Positions 22,055-32,320 of a stretch of DNA of 64,000 nucleotides are shown piece by piece. This DNA comes from Afipia sp. (GTDB taxonomy: Bacteria > Pseudomonadota > Alphaproteobacteria > Rhizobiales > Xanthobacteraceae). The notes under the pieces are model-generated. The model was not told the DNA's origin. It saw only the letters and a list, made by a program, of their open reading frames with translations, and did no database searches. Each line of letters opens with the position of its first letter. Position 1 is the first letter of the stretch. Both the position numbers and the translations under genes were made by a program. The stretch spans positions 372,001 through 436,000 of the forward strand of contig JACQDM010000008.1 of NCBI GenBank assembly GCA_016201045.1, written 5' to 3'.

Positions 22055-22119
22055 ATTACCTGAACCGGCCTGCCGCACGCGGCGGGTGGGACTATCGAAA
22101 GAGCGAATTGACCCTGACC

Positions 22120-22917
22120 ATGGCCCAGCCGACTGCCTCCTTATTGGAAGCCGAAGCAGTCAACGAACTGCTGGCGGAGCCGCGCCTCGTGGTCGAGCCG
22201 GGGCTAGGTGCGCGCGTGGCCGAGGTGGCCGCTCCCGTTCTCGAAGGCATGGGATACCGTCTGGTCCGCATCAAGGTTTCGGGCGAGGCCGGCTGCACCG
22301 TTCAGATCATGGCCGAGCGGCCGGACGGATCGATGCAGATCGAGGATTGCGAGGCGATCTCGAAGGCGCTGTCGCCGGTCATGGATATTGCCGATCCGGT
22401 GCAGCGCGCCTATCGCCTTGAGATTTCGTCGCCCGGCATCGACCGTCCGCTGGTGCGACGCTCGGATTTCGAGCGCTACATCGGCCACCTTGTGAAGATC
22501 GAAATGGCGCACCCGCATAAGGGCCGCAAGCGTTTCCGAGGCATCCTTCAGGATGTCGAAGGTGCCAACATTCGTATCGTGCGTGACGACGCGAAGCCTG
22601 ATCATAAAGGCGCGCAGCAAGAAGAATCATTGATATCGATCGAAGATATTTCTTCGGCCAATCTCGTTCTGACCAACGCGCTGATTGCGGAGTCCATGCG
22701 TCGCGGCCGCGATGCTGAGCGCGAACAACTCGAGCAATCCGGTACAATCCCGCAGCCGCCGGCTCACGCGCGCCGCGCCCGCGAACAGCGCGACTTGAAA
22801 AAGAGTTTCAAGCCTAAGCCCAAGATGAAAGCCGAGCCGAAAAATACCAAAGCCCATCGCCTCGCCGCCGAAGCAAAAAAGCGTGCAGGTAATCTCGACA
22901 CCCAGAACGATTCTTAA
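22120..22917 (+). CDS. rimP: Ribosome maturation factor RimP
   Basis: This 265-residue protein is needed for 30S subunit maturation. The N-terminal domain contains [16 protein letters not shown] and the conserved [16 protein letters not shown], followed by [20 protein letters not shown] and then the SH3-like C-domain. A lysine-rich tail of roughly 60 residues ([20 protein letters not shown]) extends beyond the normal fold, as in other Rhizobiales. ATG 22120 is preferred over upstream in-frame codons that would lie in the leader hairpin. It heads the nusA-infB operon. Confidence 0.95.
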   Translation: MAQPTASLLEAEAVNELLAEPRLVVEPGLGARVAEVAAPVLEGMGYRLVRIKVSGEAGCTVQIMAERPDGSMQIEDCEAISKALSPVMDIADPVQRAYRLEISSPGIDRPLVRRSDFERYIGHLVKIEMAHPHKGRKRFRGILQDVEGANIRIVRDDAKPDHKGAQQEESLISIEDISSANLVLTNALIAESMRRGRDAEREQLEQSGTIPQPPAHARRAREQRDLKKSFKPKPKMKAEPKNTKAHRLAAEAKKRAGNLDTQNDS

Positions 22918-22932
22918 CGAGGAGACTGAGCC

Positions 22933-24537
22933 ATGGCAGCTGTCAGCGCCAATAAACTCGAACTGCTGCAGATCGCGGACGCCGTTGCGCGCGAAAAGTC
23001 GATCGACCGCACCATCGTCATTTCGGCGATGGAAGACGCCATCGCCAAGGCAGCCCGCGCACGTTACGGCGCAGAGACCGACGTGCATGCCGAAATCAAT
23101 CCCAAGACCGGACAGCTGCAGCTCACCCGCCACATGCTGGTGGTCGATGCGGTCGAGAATTCGTCGAACCAGATTTCGCTGAAGGATGCGCAGCGCGCCA
23201 ATCCGGGGGCGCAGGTCGGCGACACCATTGCCGATACGCTGCCGCCGCTTGAATACGGACGCATCGCCGCGCAGTCGGCCAAGCAGGTGATCGTGCAAAA
23301 GGTGCGCGAAGCAGAGCGCGATCGTCAGTATCAGGAATTCAAGGACCGCATCGGCGAGATCGTCAACGGCATCGTCAAGCGCGTCGAGTATGGCAGCGTC
23401 ATCGTCGATCTGGGACGCGGCGAAGCCATCGTGCGCCGCGACGAAATGCTGCCGCGCGAAGTGTTCCGCAACGGCGACCGCGTGCGCGCCTACCTGTTCG
23501 ACGTGCGCCGCGAAACCCGCGGACCGCAGATATTCCTCTCGCGCACGCATCCGCAATTCATGGCGAAGCTGTTCGCGCAGGAAGTGCCGGAAATCTACGA
23601 CGGTATCGTCGAGATCAAGGCGGTTGCCCGCGATCCGGGCTCGCGCGCAAAGATCGGCGTGATCTCCCGCGACTCGTCGGTTGACCCGGTCGGCGCCTGC
23701 GTCGGCATGCGCGGCTCGCGCGTGCAGGCCGTGGTGAATGAACTGCAAGGCGAGAAGATCGACATCATTCCGTGGTCGCAGGACATTGCGACCTTCGTCG
23801 TCAACGCGCTTGCTCCGGCGGAAGTCGCCAAGGTCGTGATCGACGAAGAACGCGAACGTATTGAAGTCGTCGTGCCGGATACCCAATTATCTCTAGCCAT
23901 CGGACGGCGTGGGCAGAACGTGCGCCTTGCGTCGCAGCTCACCGGATGGGATATCGACATCCTGACCGAGCAGGAAGAGTCGGAGCGCCGTCAGGCTGAC
24001 TTCGAAAACTCCACCCGCGTATTCGTGGAAGCGCTCAATGTCGACGAAGTCGTCGGTCAGTTGCTTGCTTCCGAAGGCTTCTCGTCGATCGAGGATTTGG
24101 CTCTCGTCGATCCGCGCGAACTGACGAGCATCGAGGGTTTCGATGAGGACACCGCGACCGAGTTGCAGAGCCGGGCGCGCGAATATCTCGAGCAGCAGGA
24201 AGCTGAACTTGAGGCCAAGCGAAAGGAACTCGGCGTGGAAGACGCTTTGACGACAGTGCCGGGAGTGACCGCGAAGATGCTGGTGAAGCTCGGCGAGAAC
24301 GGCATCAAGACCGTCGAGGACCTTGCCGGCTGCGCAACGGACGACCTGACGGGCTGGACCGAGCGCAAGGACGGTGAAACCGTCAAGCATGCGGGCATTC
24401 TCGACGCCAACGAAATCTCGCGAGAAGACGCCGAGGCGCTCATCATGCAGGCGCGCGTCGTGGCTGGGTGGATTACCGAAGCCGATCTCGCCAAGCCCGC
24501 CGAGGAGACCGAAGTCTCCGAAGAACCGACGGCGTAA
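22933..24537 (+). CDS. nusA: Transcription termination/antitermination protein NusA
   Basis: This 534-residue RNA polymerase-associated factor has, in order, an N-terminal RNAP-binding domain (to about residue 130), an S1 domain beginning near GEIVNGIVKRVEYGSVIVDL, KH1 and KH2 (DPVGACVGMRGSRVQAVV, LAIGRRGQNVRLASQL), and two C-terminal acidic repeat domains. A good AGGAG site precedes the ATG at 22933. It is the second gene of the operon, 15 bases after rimP. NusA promotes hairpin termination, which is relevant to the hairpin in the operon leader. Confidence 0.97.
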   Translation: MAAVSANKLELLQIADAVAREKSIDRTIVISAMEDAIAKAARARYGAETDVHAEINPKTGQLQLTRHMLVVDAVENSSNQISLKDAQRANPGAQVGDTIADTLPPLEYGRIAAQSAKQVIVQKVREAERDRQYQEFKDRIGEIVNGIVKRVEYGSVIVDLGRGEAIVRRDEMLPREVFRNGDRVRAYLFDVRRETRGPQIFLSRTHPQFMAKLFAQEVPEIYDGIVEIKAVARDPGSRAKIGVISRDSSVDPVGACVGMRGSRVQAVVNELQGEKIDIIPWSQDIATFVVNALAPAEVAKVVIDEERERIEVVVPDTQLSLAIGRRGQNVRLASQLTGWDIDILTEQEESERRQADFENSTRVFVEALNVDEVVGQLLASEGFSSIEDLALVDPRELTSIEGFDEDTATELQSRAREYLEQQEAELEAKRKELGVEDALTTVPGVTAKMLVKLGENGIKTVEDLAGCATDDLTGWTERKDGETVKHAGILDANEISREDAEALIMQARVVAGWITEADLAKPAEETEVSEEPTA

Positions 24538-24552
24538 GGAAATGTCCAGCGC

Positions 24553-25239
24553 ATGCTCGCAACCGCTGATCACGCCGATCTCGATCACGGCCCCCGGACA
24601 AAATCCGGGGTCGAGCGGATGTGCGCAGTCACGCGGCAGGTCGCAGGCATCGACGATCTGATCCGGTTTGTCGCCTCGCCCACCGGCGAGGTGATCGCCG
24701 ACCTGAAGCGAAAACTTCCCGGACGCGGATTATGGGTTTCTCTTTCCTATTCCGCCGTCGCGTAAGCGGCGCGGCGAGGTGTTTTCGCCAAAAGTTTCAA
24801 GCGCGACCTTAGAGTTTCAAAGACGCTGGCCGACGAAACGGACCGGCTGATGGTCCGCGGTCTTTCGGAAGCGCTGGCGATGACCGCAAAAGCCGGTCAG
24901 GTCGTCAGCGGATTCGCGAAAGTCGAGGCGGCAATCGACACTCGACATGCCATCGCCCTTATTCACGCGAGCGACGGCGCGGATGACGGAATCCGCAAGC
25001 TGAACGCCAAAATGGAAGCCGCGAAGCGAGGAAATGCCGCGGATTCGGCTGTTTTTCCGGTTGTCAGTCTATTGACCACGGACGAATTGGATTTGGCACT
25101 TGGACGGGCAAATGTGGTACATGCTGCCCTGCTCGCGGGCCCGGCAAGCAAGACCTTCTTAGCTCGTTGCCAGATGCTCATCCGGTACCGGATGACGGCA
25201 GGCGACAAGGTGAGCGGCGCGACACGAAACGACAGTTGA
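24553..25239 (+). pseudogene. YlxR (DUF448) / L7Ae-like RNA-binding protein interrupted by an in-frame TAA
   Basis: The frame from ATG 24553 encodes a YlxR domain (RMCAVTRQVAGIDDLIRF, then VIADLKRKLPGRGLWVSLS) but meets TAA at 24763-24765 after 70 codons. The same frame continues without another stop to 25239. It first encodes RRGVFAKSFKRDLRVSKTL, the rest of the YlxR domain, then an L7Ae-like domain ending in DLALGRANVVHAALLAGPAS. The uninterrupted protein would be about 228 residues, normal for the nusA-infB intergenic gene of Rhizobiales. The stop falls where relatives commonly have Glu or another residue, with no length change, so one substitution explains it. ATG 24850 could still give a separate 129-residue L7Ae-like protein. 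Nonsense mutation, base-call error and readthrough cannot be separated here. Confidence 0.82.
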
Positions 25240-25311
25240 GATTTCACTTAAGGCATCGGGCCGGGCTGGCACGATCGGCACGTGAGCAAAACGAACGGGA
25301 TTGGGACTTGA

Positions 25312-27876
25312 ATGGCGGATAAAGACTCTGGCGAAAAGAAACTGGGCGTCGGTTCGAAGACTCTATCGCTGAAACCGCGGATAGAGACCGGCGTCGTGCG
25401 CCAGAGCTTCAGCCATGGCCGCTCCAAGCAGGTTGTCGTCGAAAAGAAGACGAAGCGCCGCGTTGCCGGCGAACCGGCTCCGGTTGTCGAAGCCGCACCA
25501 GCGCCTGCCGCAAAGGAAGCACCGAAGGCTGCACCCGCCAAAGCACCCGCGAAATCGCCACGCGGCGGTGTGGTTCTGCGCACGCTGACCGACGACGAAC
25601 AATCTGCGCGTGCCAGCGCGCTTGCGGACGCGAAAGTTCGCGAAGAAGAAGAGCGCCGCGTCGCAGAAGCTGAAGCTGCGCGCCGCAATACCAAGGAATA
25701 TAAAGAACAGCAGGAACGCGATGCCGCCGAAGCCCGCCGCAAGGCTGAGGAAGAGCGCCATCGCGCCGACGAAGAAGCAAAAGCCAAAGCAGAGCGCGAA
25801 GCCAAAAAGCGCTTCGGCGACGGCGAAGCCAAATCCGCCACTGTCACACCGCTGCGGCCGGGGCGCGCTGTTGCTGCCGAAGCCGATGAGGATGACGGCC
25901 CGCGCCAGGTTCGACGCGGCCCCGGCGGCGTTTTGCGTCCCGCTGCCGCTCCCAAGACAACTCATAAGCCCGGACCGGCGAAGGAACGCGGCCGCCTAAC
26001 CATCTCAACGGCGCTCAACGCAGACGACGTTCGCGAACGTTCGATTGCTTCGTTCCGCCGCCGCACCCAGCGCCTCAAGGGTCATGCTTCGAACGAGCCA
26101 AAGGAAAAGCTCATCCGCGAAGTGACGATCCCTGAAGCGATAACGATTCAGGAACTCGCCAACCGCATGGCCGAGCGCGCCGTGGATGTTATTCGCCTGC
26201 TGATGAAGCAAGGCCAGATGGTCAAGATCACCGACGTGATCGATGCCGATACTGCGCAGCTGATCGCCGAAGAAATGGGCCACACCGTCAAGCGCGTCGC
26301 AGCGTCCGACGTCGAAGAAGGCCTGTTCGATGTCGCCGACGATCATGCCGCCGACACCACGCCTCGTGCGCCGGTCGTCACCGTCATGGGTCACGTCGAT
26401 CACGGCAAAACCTCGCTGCTCGACGCATTACGCCACGCCAATGTCGTGAGCGGGGAAGCCGGCGGCATTACGCAGCACATCGGCGCCTATCAGGTCACGT
26501 CGCCCGAGAGCGGGAAGAAAATCACCTTCATCGATACGCCAGGCCACGCCGCGTTTACCGCGATGCGTGCGCGCGGTGCGAAGGTCACCGATATCGTCAT
26601 TCTCGTTGTCGCGGCCGACGACGGCGTGATGCCGCAAACGATCGAGGCGATCAATCACGCCAAGGCCGCGAAGGTGCCGATGATCGTTGCGATCAACAAA
26701 ATCGACAAACCGGACGCTAAGCCTGAGCGCGTGCGCACGGAATTGCTCCAGCACGAAGTGCAGGTCGAATCCTTCGGCGGCGACGTTGTCGATGTCGAGG
26801 TTTCGGCGAAGAACAAAACCAATCTCGACAAGCTGCTCGAGATGATCGCGCTGCAGGCCGATCTTCTCGAACTCAAGACCAATCCGGATCGCCCGGCCGA
26901 AGGCACCGTCATCGAAGCGAAGCTCGATCGCGGCCGCGGCCCCGTCGCGACCGTGTTGGTCCAGCGCGGCACGCTGAAAATCGGCGACATCATCGTGGCC
27001 GGTGCGGAAATGGGCCGCGTTCGCGCGCTCATCAACGATCAGGGCGAGGCCGTCGAAGAAGCAGGCCCATCGGTCCCGGTGGAAGTTCTCGGCTTCAACG
27101 GTCCGCCGGAGGCCGGCGACCGTCTTGCTGTTGTCGACAGCGAAGCGCGTGCCCGTGAAGTCACCAGCTACCGCGCGCATCAGAAGCGCGAGAAATTGTC
27201 AGCATCCACCGGCATGCGCGGTTCGCTCGAACAGATGATGTCGCAGCTCAAGACCACGGGCCGCAAGGACTTCCCGTTGATCGTGAAGGCCGACGTGCAG
27301 GGTTCGCTGGAAGCGATTTTGGGTTCGCTGGAAAAACTCGGCACCGACGAAGTCGCCGCGCGCGTGCTGCATGCAGGCGTCGGCGGCATCAGCGAATCCG
27401 ACGTAACGCTGGCGGAAGGTTTCAACGCCGCGATCATCGGCTTCAGCGTCCGCGCCAACAAGGAAGCCGCCGCGACTGCCAAGCGCAACGGCATCGAAAT
27501 CCGCTACTACAACATCATCTACGACCTCGTCGACGACGTGAAGAAGGCGATGTCCGGCCTGCTTGCGCCGACGCTGCGCGAAACCATGCTCGGCAATGCG
27601 CAGATCCTCGAAGTCTTCAACATCTCGAAGGTCGGCAAGATCGCAGGCTGCCGCGTGACCGACGGCACCGTGGAACGCGGCGCGAATGTGCGCCTGATCC
27701 GCGACAACGTCGTCGTTCACGAGGGGAAGCTCTCGACGCTCAAGCGCTTCAAGGACGAAGTGAAGGAAGTGCAGTCCGGACAGGAATGCGGCATGGCATT
27801 CGAAAACTATCAGGACATGCGCGTCGGCGACGTGATCGAGTGTTACCGCGTGGAGACCATTCAACGCTCCTTGTAA
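25312..27876 (+). CDS. infB: Translation initiation factor IF-2
   Basis: This 854-residue GTPase places initiator tRNA on the 30S subunit. The N-terminal 330 residues are Ala/Lys/Glu-rich and low-complexity ([20 protein letters not shown]), followed by the IF2 N-domain ([20 protein letters not shown]). GTPase motifs are G1 [15 protein letters not shown] near residue 362, G3 [15 protein letters not shown] and G4 NKIDKPDA. Domains II, III and the fMet-tRNA-binding C2 domain complete it, ending in VETIQRSL. It follows the interrupted ylxR gene by 72 bases. Confidence 0.98.
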   Translation: MADKDSGEKKLGVGSKTLSLKPRIETGVVRQSFSHGRSKQVVVEKKTKRRVAGEPAPVVEAAPAPAAKEAPKAAPAKAPAKSPRGGVVLRTLTDDEQSARASALADAKVREEEERRVAEAEAARRNTKEYKEQQERDAAEARRKAEEERHRADEEAKAKAEREAKKRFGDGEAKSATVTPLRPGRAVAAEADEDDGPRQVRRGPGGVLRPAAAPKTTHKPGPAKERGRLTISTALNADDVRERSIASFRRRTQRLKGHASNEPKEKLIREVTIPEAITIQELANRMAERAVDVIRLLMKQGQMVKITDVIDADTAQLIAEEMGHTVKRVAASDVEEGLFDVADDHAADTTPRAPVVTVMGHVDHGKTSLLDALRHANVVSGEAGGITQHIGAYQVTSPESGKKITFIDTPGHAAFTAMRARGAKVTDIVILVVAADDGVMPQTIEAINHAKAAKVPMIVAINKIDKPDAKPERVRTELLQHEVQVESFGGDVVDVEVSAKNKTNLDKLLEMIALQADLLELKTNPDRPAEGTVIEAKLDRGRGPVATVLVQRGTLKIGDIIVAGAEMGRVRALINDQGEAVEEAGPSVPVEVLGFNGPPEAGDRLAVVDSEARAREVTSYRAHQKREKLSASTGMRGSLEQMMSQLKTTGRKDFPLIVKADVQGSLEAILGSLEKLGTDEVAARVLHAGVGGISESDVTLAEGFNAAIIGFSVRANKEAAATAKRNGIEIRYYNIIYDLVDDVKKAMSGLLAPTLRETMLGNAQILEVFNISKVGKIAGCRVTDGTVERGANVRLIRDNVVVHEGKLSTLKRFKDEVKEVQSGQECGMAFENYQDMRVGDVIECYRVETIQRSL

Positions 27877-27914
27877 GTCCAAATCTTACAGGCGCGTTCA
27901 ATCTCCAATAGTTG

Positions 27915-27945
27915 CGTTCGCCCCAAATAAAAGTTGGAGCGAACG
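27915..27945 (+). other. Hairpin in the infB-rbfA intergenic region
   Basis: CGTTCGC pairs with GCGAACG and, after one mismatch, CCAA with TTGG, giving an 11-bp stem around a 7-base loop with no T-run after it. A second short hairpin (GCCCGG with CCGGGC) lies about 25 bases downstream. These may be RNA processing or stability elements within the operon. Confidence 0.45.
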
Positions 27946-28012
27946 AAACGTCAACCAACAATGAAGTCAGGCCCGGTCGTGCGCCGGGCGTTGTCAATTT
28001 CCGGAATCGAGC

Positions 28013-28441
28013 ATGACGGGCAATCGCAAAAAAGAACATTCGCGCAGCGCCGCATCAGGCGCTTCGCAACGCCAGTTGCGCGTCGGCGAACTCATCCGAC
28101 ATGCTATCTCCGACATTCTGGCGCAGGGCGGCGTGCATGACGATACGCTGGCCGGTCACATCATCACCGTGCCGGAAGTTCGGATGTCGCCCGACCTCAA
28201 ACTCGCCACGATCTATGTGATGCCGCTCGGCGGACGGGATACGGACGATGTGATCGCTGCGCTGGAGCACAACAAGAAATTCCTGCGCGGCGAGGTTGCG
28301 CACCGCGTTAACTTAAAATTCGCACCTGATCTCCGATTCCGCGCCGACGAGCGATTCGATGAAGCGGAACGGATCGAGAAATTACTGAGAACGCCTGCGG
28401 TCCAGCGCGACCTGAAAACCGATTCGGACGAATCTCGATGA
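28013..28441 (+). CDS. rbfA: Ribosome-binding factor A
   Basis: This 142-residue protein assists 30S maturation and cold adaptation by binding the 16S 5' region. The KH-like core is visible as [40 protein letters not shown] and [20 protein letters not shown]. The ATG at 28013 lies 136 bases after infB, in an intergenic segment containing two hairpins. Its stop overlaps the truB start by four bases (ATGA), so the two genes are probably translationally coupled. Confidence 0.96.
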   Translation: MTGNRKKEHSRSAASGASQRQLRVGELIRHAISDILAQGGVHDDTLAGHIITVPEVRMSPDLKLATIYVMPLGGRDTDDVIAALEHNKKFLRGEVAHRVNLKFAPDLRFRADERFDEAERIEKLLRTPAVQRDLKTDSDESR

Positions 28442-29505
28442 ATGTGACCGCTCCAGACGGACAGATTGCGCCGCAAAATATCGATTCGAACGGACCAGAC
28501 GAAAATAATTTTTCGCAAGGTTCGCGTGGCGATAAACGTCAACAGCAGCCGCGCCGTGAAAAATTCGACGTGCATGGCTGGGTCATTCTCGACAAGCCGA
28601 TCGGCATGACGTCGACGCACGCCGTCGCCGTCGTGAAGCGATTGTTCAGTGCCAAACGCGCTGGTCATGCCGGCACGCTCGATCCGCTCGCGACCGGCGG
28701 ATTGCCGATTGCGCTCGGCGAGGCCACCAAAACCGTCCCATACGTGATGGATGGACGAAAGCGCTATCGCTTTACAGTTTGCTGGGGTGAGGAGCGCGAC
28801 ACCGACGATACTGAAGGGCGCGTAACTCAAACGAGCGACACACGCCCGGACGAGCAGACGATTCGCGCCCTGCTCCCGCAATTCACCGGAACGATCGAAC
28901 AGACTCCGCCCCAATACTCGGCCATCAAGGTGCAGGGCGAGCGCGCCTACGACATCGCCCGTGATGGAGAGGTCGTGGCGCTCCAGCCGCGTCCGGTGGA
29001 AATCCATGAATTGAGGCTGATCGCCCACGAGGCCGACGGTCGAACGACCTTCGAGGCCGAATGCGGCAAGGGCACCTATGTGCGGGCGATTGCCCGCGAT
29101 ATGGGCCGGATTCTGGGCTGTTATGGGCATATTTGCGCGCTTCGGCGCACGCTTTGCGGCCCTTTCGACGAATCGGACATGATTCCTCTGGCAGAACTGG
29201 AGGGGTTATGCGATAGAGCCGCGTCCGGCGGGGGGAACCTTGCCGACGCGCTACTACCCGTTGAGACCGCGCTGGACGACATCCCGGCACTGGCCGTCAC
29301 ACGGGCTGATGCCGCAAGGCTCCATAGGGGCCAGGCGGTTCTACTGCGCGGACGGGATGCGCCAAATTCAAACGGCACAGTCTATGTCACCGTCGGAGGC
29401 CGTCTTCTGGCCCTCGCCGAAATTGGCAATGGCGAACTCATCCCCAAGCGCGTGTTCAACCTGACCGGGCTCACAGCCTCCGGTCGCAACGACGAAAGAG
29501 TTTGA
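28438..29505 (+). CDS. truB: tRNA pseudouridine-55 synthase
   Basis: This 355-residue enzyme converts U55 of the tRNA T-loop to pseudouridine. The family motif with the catalytic Asp is [20 protein letters not shown] near residues 73-92, and the KxxY-type segment [18 protein letters not shown] is also present. The first 45 residues are polar and probably disordered. The start overlaps the rbfA stop. rpsO follows after two bases, the usual rbfA-truB-rpsO-pnp order. Confidence 0.97.
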   Translation: MNVTAPDGQIAPQNIDSNGPDENNFSQGSRGDKRQQQPRREKFDVHGWVILDKPIGMTSTHAVAVVKRLFSAKRAGHAGTLDPLATGGLPIALGEATKTVPYVMDGRKRYRFTVCWGEERDTDDTEGRVTQTSDTRPDEQTIRALLPQFTGTIEQTPPQYSAIKVQGERAYDIARDGEVVALQPRPVEIHELRLIAHEADGRTTFEAECGKGTYVRAIARDMGRILGCYGHICALRRTLCGPFDESDMIPLAELEGLCDRAASGGGNLADALLPVETALDDIPALAVTRADAARLHRGQAVLLRGRDAPNSNGTVYVTVGGRLLALAEIGNGELIPKRVFNLTGLTASGRNDERV

Positions 29506-29507
29506 CG

Positions 29508-29777
29508 ATGTCGATTGCCGCAGAACGTAAAGCGGATCTCATCAAGAAAAACGCCACCAAGAAAGGCGACACCGGCTCGCCGGAGGTGCAGGTCGCGATC
29601 CTTTCGGAACGCATCAACAACCTCACCGAGCACTTCAAGACCCACGGCAAGGACAACCATTCCCGCCGCGGTCTGTTGAAACTGGTGTCTACGCGCCGTT
29701 CGCTTCTCGATTATGTGAAGCGCAAGGATGAGAAGCGTTACAAGGCGCTGCTCGATAAGCACAACATTCGCCGCTAA
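29508..29777 (+). CDS. rpsO: 30S ribosomal protein S15
   Basis: This is the 89-residue S15 protein, which binds the 16S central domain at an early assembly stage. The protein is full length, from [16 protein letters not shown] to [12 protein letters not shown], with the conserved [17 protein letters not shown]. An AAAGAG ribosome site precedes ATG 29508; a TTG two codons earlier overlaps the truB stop region and is less likely. A terminator hairpin follows. Confidence 0.98.
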   Translation: MSIAAERKADLIKKNATKKGDTGSPEVQVAILSERINNLTEHFKTHGKDNHSRRGLLKLVSTRRSLLDYVKRKDEKRYKALLDKHNIRR

Positions 29778-29784
29778 CAAATTT

Positions 29785-29810
29785 ACGCGCGCATCGCATG
29801 CGCGCGTTTT
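29785..29810 (+). terminator. Intrinsic terminator after rpsO
   Basis: A perfect 10-bp stem (ACGCGCGCAT with ATGCGCGCGT) closes a CGC loop and is followed by four T residues. It lies eight bases after the rpsO stop. The short T-run suggests partial termination, with some readthrough into pnp. Confidence 0.7.
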
Positions 29811-29923
29811 CGCATCGTCGTTTGAAAAATGGCGGTGCGGCGTGTCCAGCAGCAATCCGGCTTCTGGGCGATAACGGGTGATAGGCCCGGACCATCGGAA
29901 GGATGGACGCCATTACAAACCTG

Positions 29924-30031
29924 AAAACCATGGCAGGATCGCCGGACGCTGAGATTCGATCAGCGTCTCGCAATCTTGCGCATGGTTTTTGCGTTTCAGG
30001 CGTCCGTTCTTTCGACCATTCATGAAAGAAC
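29924..30031 (+). other. Structured pnp leader (three-way junction plus start-proximal hairpin)
   Basis: An outer 9-bp stem, AAAACCATG (29924-29932) with CATGGTTTT (29981-29989), encloses a perfect 8-bp hairpin GACGCTGA/TCAGCGTC (29945-29967) and a small CGCAA/TTGCG hairpin (29969-29980). That is a three-way junction on paper. A further perfect 8-bp hairpin, GTTCTTTC/GAAAGAAC (30006-30031), ends six bases before the pnp ATG and would mask the ribosome-binding region. In enterobacteria pnp is autoregulated through an RNase III-cut leader hairpin, so a similar role is possible. Confidence 0.5.
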
Positions 30032-30037
30032 AGACAA

Positions 30038-32176
30038 ATGTTTAAACCTCATTCAGTCGAGATCGACTGGGGCGGGCGTCCGCTCAAGCTGGAGACCGGC
30101 AAGATCGCGCGTCAGGCCGACGGTGCCGTCATCGCCACCTACGGCGAGACCATCGTGCTTGCGACGGTCGTTGCAGCGAAGGCACCGCGCGAAGGCGTCG
30201 ATTTCCTTCCGCTGACCGTCGACTATCAGGAAAAGACTTACGCAGCCGGCCGCATTCCCGGCGGCTATTTCAAGCGCGAAGGCCGTCCGACGGAAAAGGA
30301 AACGCTGGTTTCCCGCCTGATCGACCGTCCGATCCGTCCTTTGTTCGCCGACGGCTGGCGCAACGAAACCCAAGTGATCGTCACCGTGCTGTCGCACGAC
30401 ATGGAAAACGATCCGGACATTCTGGCACTGGTGGCCTCAAGCGCCGCGCTGACGATTTCCGGCGTGCCGTTCATGGGCCCGATCGGCGCTGCGCGCGTCG
30501 GCTTCGTCAATGACGAATACGTTCTCAATCCGACGTTAGACGAGATGAACGAAACGAATCTCGATCTCGTGGTCGCCGGAACGGCGTCAGCCGTGCTGAT
30601 GGTCGAATCGGAAGCCAAGGAGCTGAACGAAGACATCATGCTGGGTGCGGTGATGTTCGGCCACAAGCACTTCCAGCCGGTGATCAAGGCGATCATCGAG
30701 TTGGCCGAGAAGGCCGCCAAGGAGCCGCGCGATGTCGTCGCTACCGTCAACGCAGACCTCGAGAAGGAAATTCTCGGCGTCGTCGAGCAGGATCTGCGCA
30801 AGGCCTACAGCATCGCGATCAAGCAGGACCGCTACGCCGCCGTGGGCGCCGTGAAGCAAAAGCTGCTTGAGCATTTCTTCAAGGACGGCGAGGAGCCGCG
30901 CTTTGAGAAGCTGCGCGTGCTGGACGTCTTCAAGGAAGTCGAAGGCAAGATCGTTCGCTGGAACATTCTCGACACCGGCAAGCGCATCGACGGACGCGAC
31001 CTGAAAACCGTTCGCCCGATCGTTTGCGAAGTCGGTGTGCTACCGCGCGCGCACGGGTCCGCGCTGTTCACCCGCGGCGAAACGCAGGCGATGGTCGTCA
31101 CGACTCTGGGTACCGGCGAAGACGAGCAGTATATCGACTCACTCTCCGGCACCTATAAAGAGCGTTTCCTGTTGCACTACAACTTCCCGCCCTACTCGGT
31201 CGGCGAAACCGGCCGTCTCGGCGGCACCAAGCGCCGCGAAATCGGTCACGGCAAGCTCGCGTGGCGCGCAATTCATCCGGTGCTCCCGGCTGCGCACGAA
31301 TTTCCGTACACGGTTCGCGTTGTTTCGGAGATCACCGAGTCGAACGGCTCAAGCTCGATGGCTTCCGTGTGCGGCGCATCGCTGTCGCTGATGGACGCGG
31401 GCGTGCCGTTGAAGCGGCCGACCGCAGGCATCGCGATGGGGCTTATTCTCGAAGGTGAGAAGTTCGCCGTTCTGTCGGACATTCTCGGCGACGAAGATCA
31501 TCTCGGCGACATGGACTTCAAGGTGGCCGGTACCGAAACCGGCATCACCTCGCTGCAGATGGACATCAAGATCGCCGGCATCACCGAGTCGATCATGAAG
31601 CAGGCGCTCGCCCAGGCGAAGGACGGGCGTATCCACATTCTCGGCGAAATGGCCAAAGCGTTGACCAACGCCCGCGCCGAACTCGGCGAGCATGCTCCGC
31701 GCATCGAGATGCTGCAGATTCCGACCGACAAGATTCGAGACGTGATCGGTACCGGCGGCAAGGTGATCCGCGAAATCGTGGAAAAGACCGGCGCCAAGAT
31801 CAACATCGAGGACGACGGCAGCGTGAAGGTCGCCTCCGCGAACGGCGAGTCGATCCGCGCTGCGATCAAGTGGATCAAATCGATCACATCCGATCCGGAA
31901 GTCGGCCAGATCTACGACGGCACCGTCGTCAAGGTCATGGAGTTCGGTGCGTTCGTGAATTTCTTCGGACCGAAAGACGGCCTGGTTCACATCAGCCAGC
32001 TCGCCGCCAATCGCGTGCAGAAAACCTCCGATGTCGTCAAGGAAGGCGACAAGGTGAAGGTCAAGCTGCTCGGCCTCGACGATCGCGGCAAGGTTCGCCT
32101 GTCGATGAAGGCCGTCGACCAAACCACCGGCGAAGACCTCGAAGGCAAGCAGAAGACGGAATCTGCTGCGGAGTAA
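30038..32176 (+). CDS. pnp: Polyribonucleotide nucleotidyltransferase (PNPase)
   Basis: This 712-residue phosphorolytic 3'-5' exoribonuclease takes part in mRNA decay. It has two RNase PH domains separated by an all-helical domain. The second core contains [20 protein letters not shown] and the active-site region [21 protein letters not shown] ([20 protein letters not shown]) and S1 ([20 protein letters not shown]) domains close the protein. The long structured leader and a strong terminator bracket the gene. Leader hairpins are the likely site of autoregulation. Confidence 0.98.
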   Translation: MFKPHSVEIDWGGRPLKLETGKIARQADGAVIATYGETIVLATVVAAKAPREGVDFLPLTVDYQEKTYAAGRIPGGYFKREGRPTEKETLVSRLIDRPIRPLFADGWRNETQVIVTVLSHDMENDPDILALVASSAALTISGVPFMGPIGAARVGFVNDEYVLNPTLDEMNETNLDLVVAGTASAVLMVESEAKELNEDIMLGAVMFGHKHFQPVIKAIIELAEKAAKEPRDVVATVNADLEKEILGVVEQDLRKAYSIAIKQDRYAAVGAVKQKLLEHFFKDGEEPRFEKLRVLDVFKEVEGKIVRWNILDTGKRIDGRDLKTVRPIVCEVGVLPRAHGSALFTRGETQAMVVTTLGTGEDEQYIDSLSGTYKERFLLHYNFPPYSVGETGRLGGTKRREIGHGKLAWRAIHPVLPAAHEFPYTVRVVSEITESNGSSSMASVCGASLSLMDAGVPLKRPTAGIAMGLILEGEKFAVLSDILGDEDHLGDMDFKVAGTETGITSLQMDIKIAGITESIMKQALAQAKDGRIHILGEMAKALTNARAELGEHAPRIEMLQIPTDKIRDVIGTGGKVIREIVEKTGAKINIEDDGSVKVASANGESIRAAIKWIKSITSDPEVGQIYDGTVVKVMEFGAFVNFFGPKDGLVHISQLAANRVQKTSDVVKEGDKVKVKLLGLDDRGKVRLSMKAVDQTTGEDLEGKQKTESAAE

Positions 32177-32196
32177 ATTTCGACAGATCGCAATAT

Positions 32197-32225
32197 AAAA
32201 GGGGCGGCATTTTGCCGCCCCTTTT
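32197..32225 (+). terminator. Intrinsic terminator after pnp
   Basis: The sequence reads AAAAGGGGCGGCA, loop TTT, then TGCCGCCCCTTTT. The GC-rich stem flanked by A and T runs makes it potentially bidirectional, and it ends the rimP-pnp region. Confidence 0.9.
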
Positions 32226-32320
32226 GTTATCCTCATTCGAAACTGGTTTTGCTTCCGTCGCGTATCCAATCGATAGCCAAGTATGTCATTCGATTGAGCC
32301 GCCACTATAGGGAGAGCACC

